Assembly: GCA_024233935.1 (NCBI GenBank)
Contig: JACKOY010000005.1
Span: 193,797 to 257,796 of the forward strand
DNA from: Spirochaetales bacterium
GTDB taxonomy: Bacteria; Spirochaetota; Leptospiria; Leptospirales; Leptonemataceae
Reading direction: 5' to 3'
DNA length: 64,000 nucleotides
Below the pieces are notes generated by a model. It saw only the letters and a list, made by a program, of their open reading frames with translations. It searched no databases and was not told where the DNA came from. Made by a program: the position numbers and the translations under genes. This document shows, in pieces, positions 44,590-52,125 of this stretch (positions are counted from its first letter, which is position 1; the number at the start of each line of letters is the position of its first letter).

Positions 44590-46734
44590 TCAATTGCGCA
44601 AACCGGCCGCCTCAATTTCCTGCATGCGACTTGTATAGCAGTTGGAGCGCGCCACCTGATAGGCGTTCTCCCCATCTTCGTTGCGCGCGCTCTGGTTTGC
44701 CCCGGCCTGAAGCAGAATGCCGATGGTGCTTGCCCGGCACTTCAGAGCCGCGTTCATGAGCGGGGTTTGGCCGGCGTTGCTTGCCAGGTTCACGTCCGCC
44801 CCGGCCGCAATCAGGCGCCGCACGATCGCGTCGTAACCGTTGTAGGCCGCCTGGCTGATCGGCGTACTGCCAATCGAACTGCGGGCATTCACATCGGCTC
44901 CGTTTTCGATCAGAATTTGAACCATTTCTTCTTCTTCGCCGAGTACAGCATAACCCAGAGCAGAAATTCCCAGGTCCATACGCAGGTTCACGTCCGCGCC
45001 GGCCTGCAGGGCCCCGCGTAGAAGCGGCACGTTTCCGGTGTTGATCGCGTAACGCAGTTCTTCGTCGGCGTCTTCCGGCGCCACTTCCTCGATCTCCACG
45101 GCCGTATTCGGTGTGGGCTGTGGTTCCTCGACCTCGGTGATGGTATGACCCATATCGCTCCAGTAACTGCCCCAGGTCGGAATATCTCCGCGCAGGTTGC
45201 GCACGTTGCGATCGCGGTCCACCAGGCCACCGTAGATCTCAACGCGCGGCTGACCGGAGGTGGCGCGCAGCACCAGGTCGCCGCCCTGGCCCAGATGGTA
45301 CTCTTCGTTCAGTCCGTGATAGTAGATTTCGTCGTAATCGTAGGCATCGAGGTGGCGGGAGTTCCAGCCAATTTGAAACTCCCCGCCGGTGGCCTTTACA
45401 TAAACAGCGCTATACGGCAGCACGAAGACCCCACTCGGTTGCCAGCCACCCGACAACGTGCGGGCCTCTCTACGCGGTCGGGGCGATACCAAAAGTACGA
45501 TCTCACCGAACGGAATCGCAATCTCCTGCCGGCGCGGGTTCATGCGCATAAAACGTGAGCCCGAGGTCCCGGCACTGCTCGAATGCAAAACGCGACGCGT
45601 CTGACGATCCCAGAGATACAGGTATTCACCGCCAAGCGCCAGAACACGGCCATCCGGACTGAGGGCAATGCGTGGCATCGAATCGGTCACACTGACCACC
45701 AGGCGATCCAGAAAACCGGTGTTGATGTCGGCCTGAGCAATCACGGCCTTTGAACCGGACTCCCCCATGACGCAAAGCAAGTGCGACGGATTTGCCGGAT
45801 CGAAAATCAAACTCATGACGGAGTAAAAGCCGGGAAAGTTGTTCGCCCGGGCTGCGTTTACATAGGCCGGTAGACGTCGCAGCTCCCGACCGCTAAGCGC
45901 ATCTACGATGGCGATTGTGCCCACACAGTCGCCAATGGCAATCGTCCGGCGATCGGGACTGATTGCCATACTGTGAAAAGGATGAGAACAGCTATCTGGA
46001 GGTATGCCGGCCTGCACATCGGCCGGTGTCTTGAGCTGGTATTTCCAGGCGATGGCGCCGCTGGTCGCATCCAGTTGGATCAACCAGCGGTCCTCGTGCG
46101 GCCTGCACGAACCGAAGTTATGGCCGTACTGGTTTTTGAAGATGACAAACAGGCTGCGCGAATCCGAAGAAAACCGGGCGGTCACGGGATCGAGGAGAAT
46201 CGGGGCGTTATTCAGGCGCCCGACACAGGGCCCGTAAAAACTGGCCAGCTGGACTGTCCGGACTGTGCTGCCATCCCGGGAGTTCAGCACCACCAGACTG
46301 TGCGGCGAGTCCACCACATCGTTGGATGCGATCACCGAAATCAAATTGCCGTTCGGGCTGACTTCCATCTCATCGATGGTCGGATAATTGCCGCCGTAAA
46401 GGGTGGCCGCAAAAGGTTTGACCGACCAGCGTCGCAGGGCGTTGTCCAGCTCCCAGAACGTGACATTGCCGGCTTCGATGGGGGAGCCACTGTGGTCTCC
46501 CGTGTCCCCCACGACCAGCGCGGTACCGTCGGGGGTGTAGGCCACAGTTTCCACCGCTTCGGCCTCGGTGGCCGGAAAGCCGTAGGCGCTCATCCAGGCC
46601 CGCTGGCCCGCAGGAGCCAGCTCGGGGTGGTCGAGCAACAGGGGTAACTCCCTCTGGGCGCGTGGTATTTCGTACCCGGGTAGAGGGCCGGCCAGGAGCA
46701 AAATCGAAAAGAAAAGCACTTTCGATGTGCGCAT
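44590..46734 (-). CDS. secreted WD40-like/ankyrin-repeat protein
   Basis: 714-residue exported protein. ATG 46734 has AAGGAGA four bases from the start and opens a signal peptide (MRTSKVLFFSILLLAGPLPG). Residues about 30-420 show WD40/YVTN-like propeller blades: VETVAYTPDGTALVVGD, MEVSPNGNLISVIASND, MAISPDRRTIAIGDC, RIALSPDGRVLALGG. A beta-rich domain (about 430-540) ends with an E-rich linker. The C-terminus (about 565-714) has four ankyrin repeats with the helix-turn pattern, such as GISALGYAVLGEEEEMVQILIENG and TPISQAAYNGYDAIVRRLI (split here), each ending in G-A-D-V-N. Both modules bind proteins, so a scaffolding or adhesive role is inferred. A longer start overlapping the promoter is rejected. 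Confidence 0.8.
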   Translation of the reverse strand: MRTSKVLFFSILLLAGPLPGYEIPRAQRELPLLLDHPELAPAGQRAWMSAYGFPATEAEAVETVAYTPDGTALVVGDTGDHSGSPIEAGNVTFWELDNALRRWSVKPFAATLYGGNYPTIDEMEVSPNGNLISVIASNDVVDSPHSLVVLNSRDGSTVRTVQLASFYGPCVGRLNNAPILLDPVTARFSSDSRSLFVIFKNQYGHNFGSCRPHEDRWLIQLDATSGAIAWKYQLKTPADVQAGIPPDSCSHPFHSMAISPDRRTIAIGDCVGTIAIVDALSGRELRRLPAYVNAARANNFPGFYSVMSLIFDPANPSHLLCVMGESGSKAVIAQADINTGFLDRLVVSVTDSMPRIALSPDGRVLALGGEYLYLWDRQTRRVLHSSSAGTSGSRFMRMNPRRQEIAIPFGEIVLLVSPRPRREARTLSGGWQPSGVFVLPYSAVYVKATGGEFQIGWNSRHLDAYDYDEIYYHGLNEEYHLGQGGDLVLRATSGQPRVEIYGGLVDRDRNVRNLRGDIPTWGSYWSDMGHTITEVEEPQPTPNTAVEIEEVAPEDADEELRYAINTGNVPLLRGALQAGADVNLRMDLGISALGYAVLGEEEEMVQILIENGADVNARSSIGSTPISQAAYNGYDAIVRRLIAAGADVNLASNAGQTPLMNAALKCRASTIGILLQAGANQSARNEDGENAYQVARSNCYTSRMQEIEAAGLRN

Positions 46735-46875
46735 ACGATCTCCTTCCTTCTCCGGCATAATCACGGAACGGGAGAGAAAGAGACCCCGTAGCCGGTAATG
46801 TTGCAACTACTTTCGTCCTACAGCGGTAGCGGGCCTGATTGACAGGGGAAGGACAAACCAGCAGGCTACACAACG

Positions 46876-49041
46876 GTGACCGAGGAACAGAAGCATGTGC
46901 GTCGGCTGGAAGAGCAGATCGAAGATCTGATCGCCCGGCTCAAGACCAGTTCGGATCATGCGGCGGCCCTGCGACGCGCGGAAGAACTGAACCGCCGCAT
47001 TGTGGAAGCCATGCCGGGAGGCATTGTGCACGTGAGCGCCGAGGGCGCGATCCTCGACGCCAATTCGGAGGCCCTGCGCATCTTGGGCCTGAGTTTCGAC
47101 ACGCTGACCAGGCGCTACACCAGTGATTTTGAAACCGAAACGCTGCGGGAAGATGGCACGCCCTGCCCGGTCGAAGAGTACCCTGTAAGCCAGGCGATTA
47201 TTACCGGAGAACCCCAGCCGCCCACAACGATCGGTGTTCGGCATTCCGGAGGCGCCATCTCCTGGGCCGTCTTTCGGGCTATCCCGATCAAGGATCCGGA
47301 ATCCGGCGCGGTGACCGGCGCCATCGTAACTTTTTTGGACGTAACCCGGGAGCGGGAAACGATTGCGCGCCTTCGCCAGAGCGAAGACCATCTCGCTTCG
47401 CTCATCGAGAACTTCCCGCACTACTTTGCAACGATTGATTCCGAATACCGAATTCTGTACGTGAACCGCGTCGATCCGAGCACGACCCTTGAGGAAGTGA
47501 TCGGATCATCGTTCTTTGATTACACAACGCCGGAACACAGCGCCGCGGTTCGCGAAGTGTTTGAAGATGTATTTGCCCGCGGCTCTGTTCGCACGCTGGA
47601 ACATATGATCATGGTCAAGGGGCAGCCGATCGATCTGCAGGCAACGTTCTGGCCGGTCTATCGGGGCGGCGAAATTCGATACGTGAATAGCGTGGCCTGG
47701 GATATTTCCGAGCTCAAGCGCCTGCAGCGCCTGCTCGAATACCAGGCGAACCACGATCCTCTAACGGCCCTGGACAATCGGCTCAGTTTCCGGGAAGTTG
47801 TTTTGGCGGCTATCAAGTCGGCCCGCAACGGCCAGGAAGTGCACGCTCTGGCCTACGTTGACCTGGACCAATTTAAACTCGTAAACGATACTTCGGGCCA
47901 TGTCGCAGGCGACGAGCTGCTGTGTCAGTTCTCGTTCTTACTTAAAGAAGCCATGACCGATCATGGAACTGTTGCCCGCCTGGGTGGCGACGAGTTCGGG
48001 ATTCTTTTGGCCGGACGCGACATCGATAGCGCGGTGCCCCTGCTCGAGGAGTTTTGCAAGAAGGCGGCACAGTTTCGTTTTCAATGGAACGAGCGAGTAT
48101 TTTCGATCGGCCTGAGTGTAGGTTTGACCCAGATTGATTCGCGCTGCGAAGGCTATGCTCAAATTCTTCGGGATGCAGATACGGCCTGCTTTCTGGCCAA
48201 AGAATCGGGCCGCAATCGCATTCACGTATTTCGACCGGACGATGACAGTCTGCTCGAACGGCGCGAACACATGAACAGGGCCACCGACGTGGCGGGCGTG
48301 CTCGATCGCAAAGAACTGCTGCTCTATGCCCAGGAAATTCGAGGAGCTTCCGGAACCCGGGCGTATGAGATCCTCAGCCGCTTTCGGGGGGCCGATGGCG
48401 AGATCGTCTCGGCGGCTCAATTTATTTCAGCGGCCGAACGCTTTGACCTTATGCCCCGCTTTGACCGCGAAGTAGTGCGACTGGTTACCGGTTGCCTGCG
48501 TGAACATTTTTCGGGCTGCGGATCGGACGTGGATTTTCTTACAGTGAATCTTTCGGGTGCATCCGTGGGAGACCCTCACTTCCAGTCGTATCTCAGTGAT
48601 CTTCTGGCGGAGCTCGGCCCCCTGGCGCGACACCTTTGCTTTGAGATTACCGAAACCGCCGCCGTGCGCAATCTGGACACCAGTCGACGCTTCATGGACG
48701 CGCTCGTCGAGCGCGGGGTGAGCTTCGCCCTGGACGATTTTGGAGCCGGACTTTCATCGTTTGCATATTTGCGCCGCCTGCCGATTCGCCTCTTGAAAGT
48801 GGATGGCTCTTTAATCGAGGGCATGGCGGACGATGAAGTCGACCGCATCATGGTGCGGAGCATACTCGACCTTTGCGGCGCGCTGAATCTGAAGACGGTG
48901 GCCGAAAAAGTCTCTACACCGGAGCTCGAGAAGTTGGTGTTTGATATGGGCTTTGATTATGCCCAGGGGTACCAAATTCACCGACCCGCGCCCCTGGAAA
49001 CGATCATTTCCCACCTGGCCACCGGCAAAACGAATTTTTAG
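46876..49041 (+). CDS. PAS-PAS-GGDEF-EAL cyclic di-GMP protein
   Basis: Cytoplasmic sensor for cyclic di-GMP turnover, 721 residues, GTG start. An N-terminal coiled coil (1-35) is followed by PAS1 (about 38-160), PAS2 (about 170-285), GGDEF (about 290-460) and EAL (about 465-715). The GGDEF loop is intact (LGGDEFGILL, near residue 369), but no R-x-x-D inhibitory site precedes it. In the EAL domain the signature EAL is E-I-L (YEILSRF). Other residues are kept: the Asn in TVNLSGAS, Glu in EITETAA, DDFGAG and KVDGSLI, and AEKV. Both activities are therefore possible, with the phosphodiesterase the less certain. PAS ligands are unknown. It diverges from the ankyrin protein gene. Confidence 0.9.
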   Translation: MTEEQKHVRRLEEQIEDLIARLKTSSDHAAALRRAEELNRRIVEAMPGGIVHVSAEGAILDANSEALRILGLSFDTLTRRYTSDFETETLREDGTPCPVEEYPVSQAIITGEPQPPTTIGVRHSGGAISWAVFRAIPIKDPESGAVTGAIVTFLDVTRERETIARLRQSEDHLASLIENFPHYFATIDSEYRILYVNRVDPSTTLEEVIGSSFFDYTTPEHSAAVREVFEDVFARGSVRTLEHMIMVKGQPIDLQATFWPVYRGGEIRYVNSVAWDISELKRLQRLLEYQANHDPLTALDNRLSFREVVLAAIKSARNGQEVHALAYVDLDQFKLVNDTSGHVAGDELLCQFSFLLKEAMTDHGTVARLGGDEFGILLAGRDIDSAVPLLEEFCKKAAQFRFQWNERVFSIGLSVGLTQIDSRCEGYAQILRDADTACFLAKESGRNRIHVFRPDDDSLLERREHMNRATDVAGVLDRKELLLYAQEIRGASGTRAYEILSRFRGADGEIVSAAQFISAAERFDLMPRFDREVVRLVTGCLREHFSGCGSDVDFLTVNLSGASVGDPHFQSYLSDLLAELGPLARHLCFEITETAAVRNLDTSRRFMDALVERGVSFALDDFGAGLSSFAYLRRLPIRLLKVDGSLIEGMADDEVDRIMVRSILDLCGALNLKTVAEKVSTPELEKLVFDMGFDYAQGYQIHRPAPLETIISHLATGKTNF

Positions 49042-49107
49042 TTGAACATACAGCGCATGGCAGCCATCGCATAGTTGGATCAAATCCCGAAGCACCTGAG
49101 GCTCTGC

Positions 49108-50259
49108 ATGAAATTACGCCTTTTCACTTTGCTTGTCGTTGTCACCGTAGCACAGCTCGGTTCGCCACTGCACTCCCAGCCCGATGCCCGTACGCCGCGT
49201 TTCCAGCCGGCCGGGAACCCCGGTCCGCTTTCCGTGATTCCCGGCGGCAGCGCCGAGTTTCAGCTCAACGTCTTCATTCCCGAGAACAATCACATCTACG
49301 TGGGACACGTGGACATACGCAGTTTCAATATCGTAACCGAGTTCTCAACTGAAGAGGCCGGTTGGGCGGTCGAAGTCAAAGAAGGGCCCGATGGTGTCGT
49401 AAAGGATCTCGACTACATACTGGCCGGGCGCGGCATGAATGCCGCCGCCGGTCGCTACACGCTTCAGATATTCGAAACGCTCGGCCGCAGCGCAAACAAT
49501 AGTGTGCAGGCCCTTTCTATTAAGATACGCACGCAGATGTGCAATTCCCGGACCAACGTCTGTTATCGACCGGCCGAGCTCACGCAGACCATTCCGGTGC
49601 GTCTCAGTGGGGCGCGTCGCGAAATCTCCCATCGCAGTGTAGGACGCATTGAGTGGGCCAACGGTTATGATGCCGCGCTTGCAAAAGCCCGGCAGACCGG
49701 TCAGAATATCTTCGTCCTCATCACCGCGCCCTCCTGGTGTGGATACTGCCAGATGCTTGAACGAGACGTCATGTCCAAAGACGCAGTGGCCACGGTGCTC
49801 AACAATAAGTTCGTGTCTTTGCAGGTGCTGGATTCAAGTCCCGACCTGAGGCGCTTTGATTTTGACGGGTATCCGACCATGCTTGTGGCAAACGCCAGCG
49901 GCGAGGTTATCAACGAGATCAATGGCCGGAGTGAATCCCGCTTTCTGGCCGCTGTTCGACCTTATGAACAAAACCCCGGCTCTACAACGACAAACAACAC
50001 CGAAGAGACGGCAAGTGAACGCTTCGAATGCACCGGAACTGTGACCGGCCGCTTTGAGCATCGAAGCGACGGCTGGGTGCAGGTCGTCGCCGGCCAGGCG
50101 CCGCAGCCGTACACCGAAAATCGGCGTGATCAGAACTTTGTTGTGCTTCAGAACTCGAGCACCCGCGTCTTCTACGCCCTTCCATTGCGGAGCGGACCTG
50201 GATATGTGTACGAAAACGGAGGCTGGCAATCCCGATTTCAGGCGCGACCCATCGAGTAG
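49108..50259 (+). CDS. secreted thioredoxin-like protein with DsbD-type N-terminal domain
   Basis: Exported thiol-disulfide protein of 383 residues. ATG 49108 has GAGG upstream and starts a signal peptide (MKLRLFTLLVVVTVAQLGSP, cleavage near HSQ). Residues about 30-180 look like the immunoglobulin-fold N-terminal domain of DsbD (DVRSFN-type strands; the Cys pair in MCNSRTNVCYRPAEL is in the position of the DsbD-alpha redox pair). Residues about 190-300 are a thioredoxin domain with active site WCGYC (C211, C214) and cis-Pro in FDGYPTMLV. The C-terminal 80 residues are a separate beta-rich domain. There is no membrane domain, so unlike DsbD it cannot itself carry electrons across the membrane. 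The HHH-domain gene follows after three bases. Confidence 0.82.
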   Translation: MKLRLFTLLVVVTVAQLGSPLHSQPDARTPRFQPAGNPGPLSVIPGGSAEFQLNVFIPENNHIYVGHVDIRSFNIVTEFSTEEAGWAVEVKEGPDGVVKDLDYILAGRGMNAAAGRYTLQIFETLGRSANNSVQALSIKIRTQMCNSRTNVCYRPAELTQTIPVRLSGARREISHRSVGRIEWANGYDAALAKARQTGQNIFVLITAPSWCGYCQMLERDVMSKDAVATVLNNKFVSLQVLDSSPDLRRFDFDGYPTMLVANASGEVINEINGRSESRFLAAVRPYEQNPGSTTTNNTEETASERFECTGTVTGRFEHRSDGWVQVVAGQAPQPYTENRRDQNFVVLQNSSTRVFYALPLRSGPGYVYENGGWQSRFQARPIE

Positions 50260-50262
50260 ACT

Positions 50263-50745
50263 ATGGCCTCCGAAGCGGCCCCATCCAACGCACAGGTGAT
50301 TGAACTTCTGGGGAAGATCGCCGATCTTCTGGAACTGGAAGGGGCGCAATTCTTCCGCGTTCGCGCCTATCGCGAAGCAACCGACACAATCCGCGGGCTC
50401 GATGAACCCCTGGCGGCGCTCGTGGCCCGCGGAGCGAAGCTGACCGACCTGCCGGGTATCGGCAAAGAGCTCGCCGCAAAGCTGACCGAATTCGTCACCA
50501 CCGGAAAACTGGCTTACCTGGACCAGTTGGCCGAAAAAACGCCGCTCGGCCTTTTGTCGGTCCTGCGTGTTCCCGGCCTGGGCGCAAAGCGGGTTCGACT
50601 GCTGTACGATAGCCTGGGCGTCACAAGCCTGGAGGAGCTGGAAGAAGCGGCCCGCAATCAGAAACTGCGTGAGCTGCCCGGCCTCGGCGCAAAGATCGAA
50701 AGCGACATCCTGCGTCGTCTCGAACGCCTGCGCGCCCCGGATTGA
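50263..50745 (+). CDS. stand-alone helix-hairpin-helix protein (PolX N-terminal-like)
   Basis: 160-residue protein that resembles only the first part of family X DNA polymerases. Residues about 8-70 match the 8-kDa-like HHH domain (ELLGKIADLLELEGAQFFR, then YREATDTIRGL). Next come LTDLPGIGKELAAKLTEF and LLSVLRVPGLGAKRVRLLY, two HhH DNA-binding hairpins, and a last one near RELPGLGAKIESDIL. The nucleotidyltransferase palm and the PHP exonuclease of bacterial PolX are absent; the gene ends in a clean stop with no continuation. It may bind DNA gaps or branched DNA without polymerising. It starts three bases after the secreted thioredoxin gene; co-transcription with that gene is likely positional only. 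Confidence 0.8.
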   Translation: MASEAAPSNAQVIELLGKIADLLELEGAQFFRVRAYREATDTIRGLDEPLAALVARGAKLTDLPGIGKELAAKLTEFVTTGKLAYLDQLAEKTPLGLLSVLRVPGLGAKRVRLLYDSLGVTSLEELEEAARNQKLRELPGLGAKIESDILRRLERLRAPD

Positions 50746-50761
50746 TTTTTTCAAGCCCGGC

Positions 50762-50790
50762 TTGACGATTGCCGGGCCGGCGCCTATTCT
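50762..50790 (+). promoter_or_regulatory. predicted sigma-70-type promoter of the Spy-like gene
   Basis: TTGACG (50762-50767), 17-base spacer, TATTCT (50785-50790). Transcription would begin near 50797, giving an 80-base leader that contains two hairpins. Confidence 0.7.
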
Positions 50791-50809
50791 TGATTGTCGA
50801 CCTATCGGC

Positions 50810-50864
50810 CCGACCGTGGTCAAAGACCCGGTCGGAAGAACCCGTCGGAAGCGAAAGCTCCGAC
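50810..50864 (+). promoter_or_regulatory. structured leader of the Spy-like gene
   Basis: Two hairpins precede the ribosome site. The first has arms CCGACCG (50810-50816) and CGGTCGG (50829-50835). The second (50844-50864) has a GTCGG/CCGAC stem continued by AGC/GCT with one bulged A, closed by a GAAA tetraloop. AAGGAG follows at once and ATG is at 50878. Possible thermosensor or RNA-stability element. Confidence 0.45.
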
Positions 50865-50877
50865 GAAGGAGAAACCA

Positions 50878-51303
50878 ATGAGATCACTACTATCCCGTCA
50901 CCGGGGTTGCCATGGCCGTCGCCATGGCTACGAACACCATCACGAGGAGAGCTTCATGGGCGGACACTTCGGCGTCCGGCGTCCCGTGCGTTTTCTGAGC
51001 TACAAACTCGACCTGGACGAAGGGCAGACCAAGGAACTGGCGCGCATTCTGGACCGGCTGAAAACCGACCGCGCCCAGGCCGCCGTTGACGAACGCCGAA
51101 CGCTGAGCGCGTTTGCAGAAGCGGTTCAGGGCGCAACGTTTGCGGAGGAAGTCGCGGGATCCGGTGCAAGCACACGAAAGAAGACGGCCGATCTGCTCGC
51201 CGACGCGGTCGTCACCGCGCTGCGCGAGATTCACGGTTTGTTGAATGAAGACCAGCGCGAACGCCTGGCGTATTTGATCCGAACCGGGGCGCTTTCGCTC
51301 TAA
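50878..51303 (+). CDS. Spy/CpxP-like (periplasmic heavy-metal sensor-type) helical protein
   Basis: 141-residue, mostly helical protein. The N-terminal 35 residues are rich in His, Arg and Gly (HRGCHGRRHGYEHHHEE). They are followed by a region like the Spy/CpxP and CnrX/ZraP group: L-D-L-D-E-G-Q-T-K-E-L, then a long helix with DRAQAAVDERRTLSAFAEA, and a second L-N-E-D-Q-R-E-R-L-A motif near the C-terminus. Those two L-x-x-x-Q motifs are the family signature. Unlike typical members it has no signal peptide, so it may act in the cytoplasm or bind metal through its His-rich head. Strong AAGGAG ribosome site seven bases before ATG. A good promoter, a structured leader and a terminator make it a single-gene unit. 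Confidence 0.68.
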   Translation: MRSLLSRHRGCHGRRHGYEHHHEESFMGGHFGVRRPVRFLSYKLDLDEGQTKELARILDRLKTDRAQAAVDERRTLSAFAEAVQGATFAEEVAGSGASTRKKTADLLADAVVTALREIHGLLNEDQRERLAYLIRTGALSL

Positions 51304-51329
51304 TCCAGCCGGACACTGCGAGAAACTCT

Positions 51330-51364
51330 ACGCCGGTCGACCCCGTGGTCTGACCGGCGTTTTT
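51330..51364 (+). terminator. Rho-independent terminator of the Spy-like gene
   Basis: Perfect 9-bp stem (ACGCCGGTC at 51330-51338 and GACCGGCGT at 51352-51360) followed by TTTT, starting 27 bases after the stop codon. The clearest intrinsic terminator in the window. Confidence 0.85.
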
Positions 51365-51509
51365 CTATTCCGGAGCGTTTGCCTGCCGCCGGCTTCGAGA
51401 AGGCCCAGGAATTCCGAACGCCGCAACTCTGTTTTCTTCCGGTCCAAACGCAACACGGAGAAATGGAGCCCGCTCATCAAATCTTGTCGCGGACTTCCCC
51501 GAGGAACAC

Positions 51510-52046
51510 TCAGACCCGCAGGCGGTCCTGGAACACTTCCCGGAACTTTTCGAGTTTGGGACGAATCACAAAGAGACAGTAGGGCTGGCCGGGGTTGTCG
51601 TTGAAGTAGTTCTGATGATAACTCTCCGCCGGATAATAGTTCGTCAGCGCAGAAATTTCGGTAACGATGGGCCGGTCAAAGGCGCCCGATTCATCCAGTT
51701 TCTTTTTGTAGCTTTCCGCCAGCTTGCGCTGTTCCTCATCATGATAAAAAATCACCGAACGGTACTGGGTTCCGACGTCATTTCCCTGCCGGTTTAATGT
51801 GGTTGGATCGTGGGTCTTCCAGAAAACTTCCAGCAACGTCGCGAAGTCAATGACGTCGGCATCGTAGTGGATTCGAATTACTTCGGCGTGACCGGTCGTG
51901 CCGCTACAGACGTCTCGATAGGTCGGGTTCTCGACTTTGCCCCCGGCATAACCGGACTCGACGGACTCCACACCCGTCAAATTCTGAAAGACCGCTTCCG
52001 TGCACCAAAAACAGCCATTTCCAAATGTTGCTTCTTTCTTCGTCAT
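51510..52046 (-). CDS. msrA: peptide methionine-(S)-sulfoxide reductase
   Basis: Cytoplasmic repair enzyme that reduces methionine-S-sulfoxide in proteins, 178 residues, normal MsrA length. The active-site motif GCFWCTEAVF places the catalytic Cys at residue 12. YAGGKVENPTYRDVCSG, TGHAEVIRIHYD and FWKTHDPTTLNRQGNDVGTQYRS (the family's strongest blocks, given here in part) are present. No MsrB domain is fused and no msrB is adjacent. The C-terminal region lacks an obvious resolving Cys, so it would rely on thioredoxin directly. ATG start near the core motif is usual for the family. Probably its own transcript. Confidence 0.96.
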   Translation of the reverse strand: MTKKEATFGNGCFWCTEAVFQNLTGVESVESGYAGGKVENPTYRDVCSGTTGHAEVIRIHYDADVIDFATLLEVFWKTHDPTTLNRQGNDVGTQYRSVIFYHDEEQRKLAESYKKKLDESGAFDRPIVTEISALTNYYPAESYHQNYFNDNPGQPYCLFVIRPKLEKFREVFQDRLRV

Positions 52047-52125
52047 GTGTGCCCCGCCATCGTTCTTGCCCGCGCCTGAAAAATGAAGTCATTCCAACAG
52101 CCGACGGCCAGAACTGTTTCGTTGG

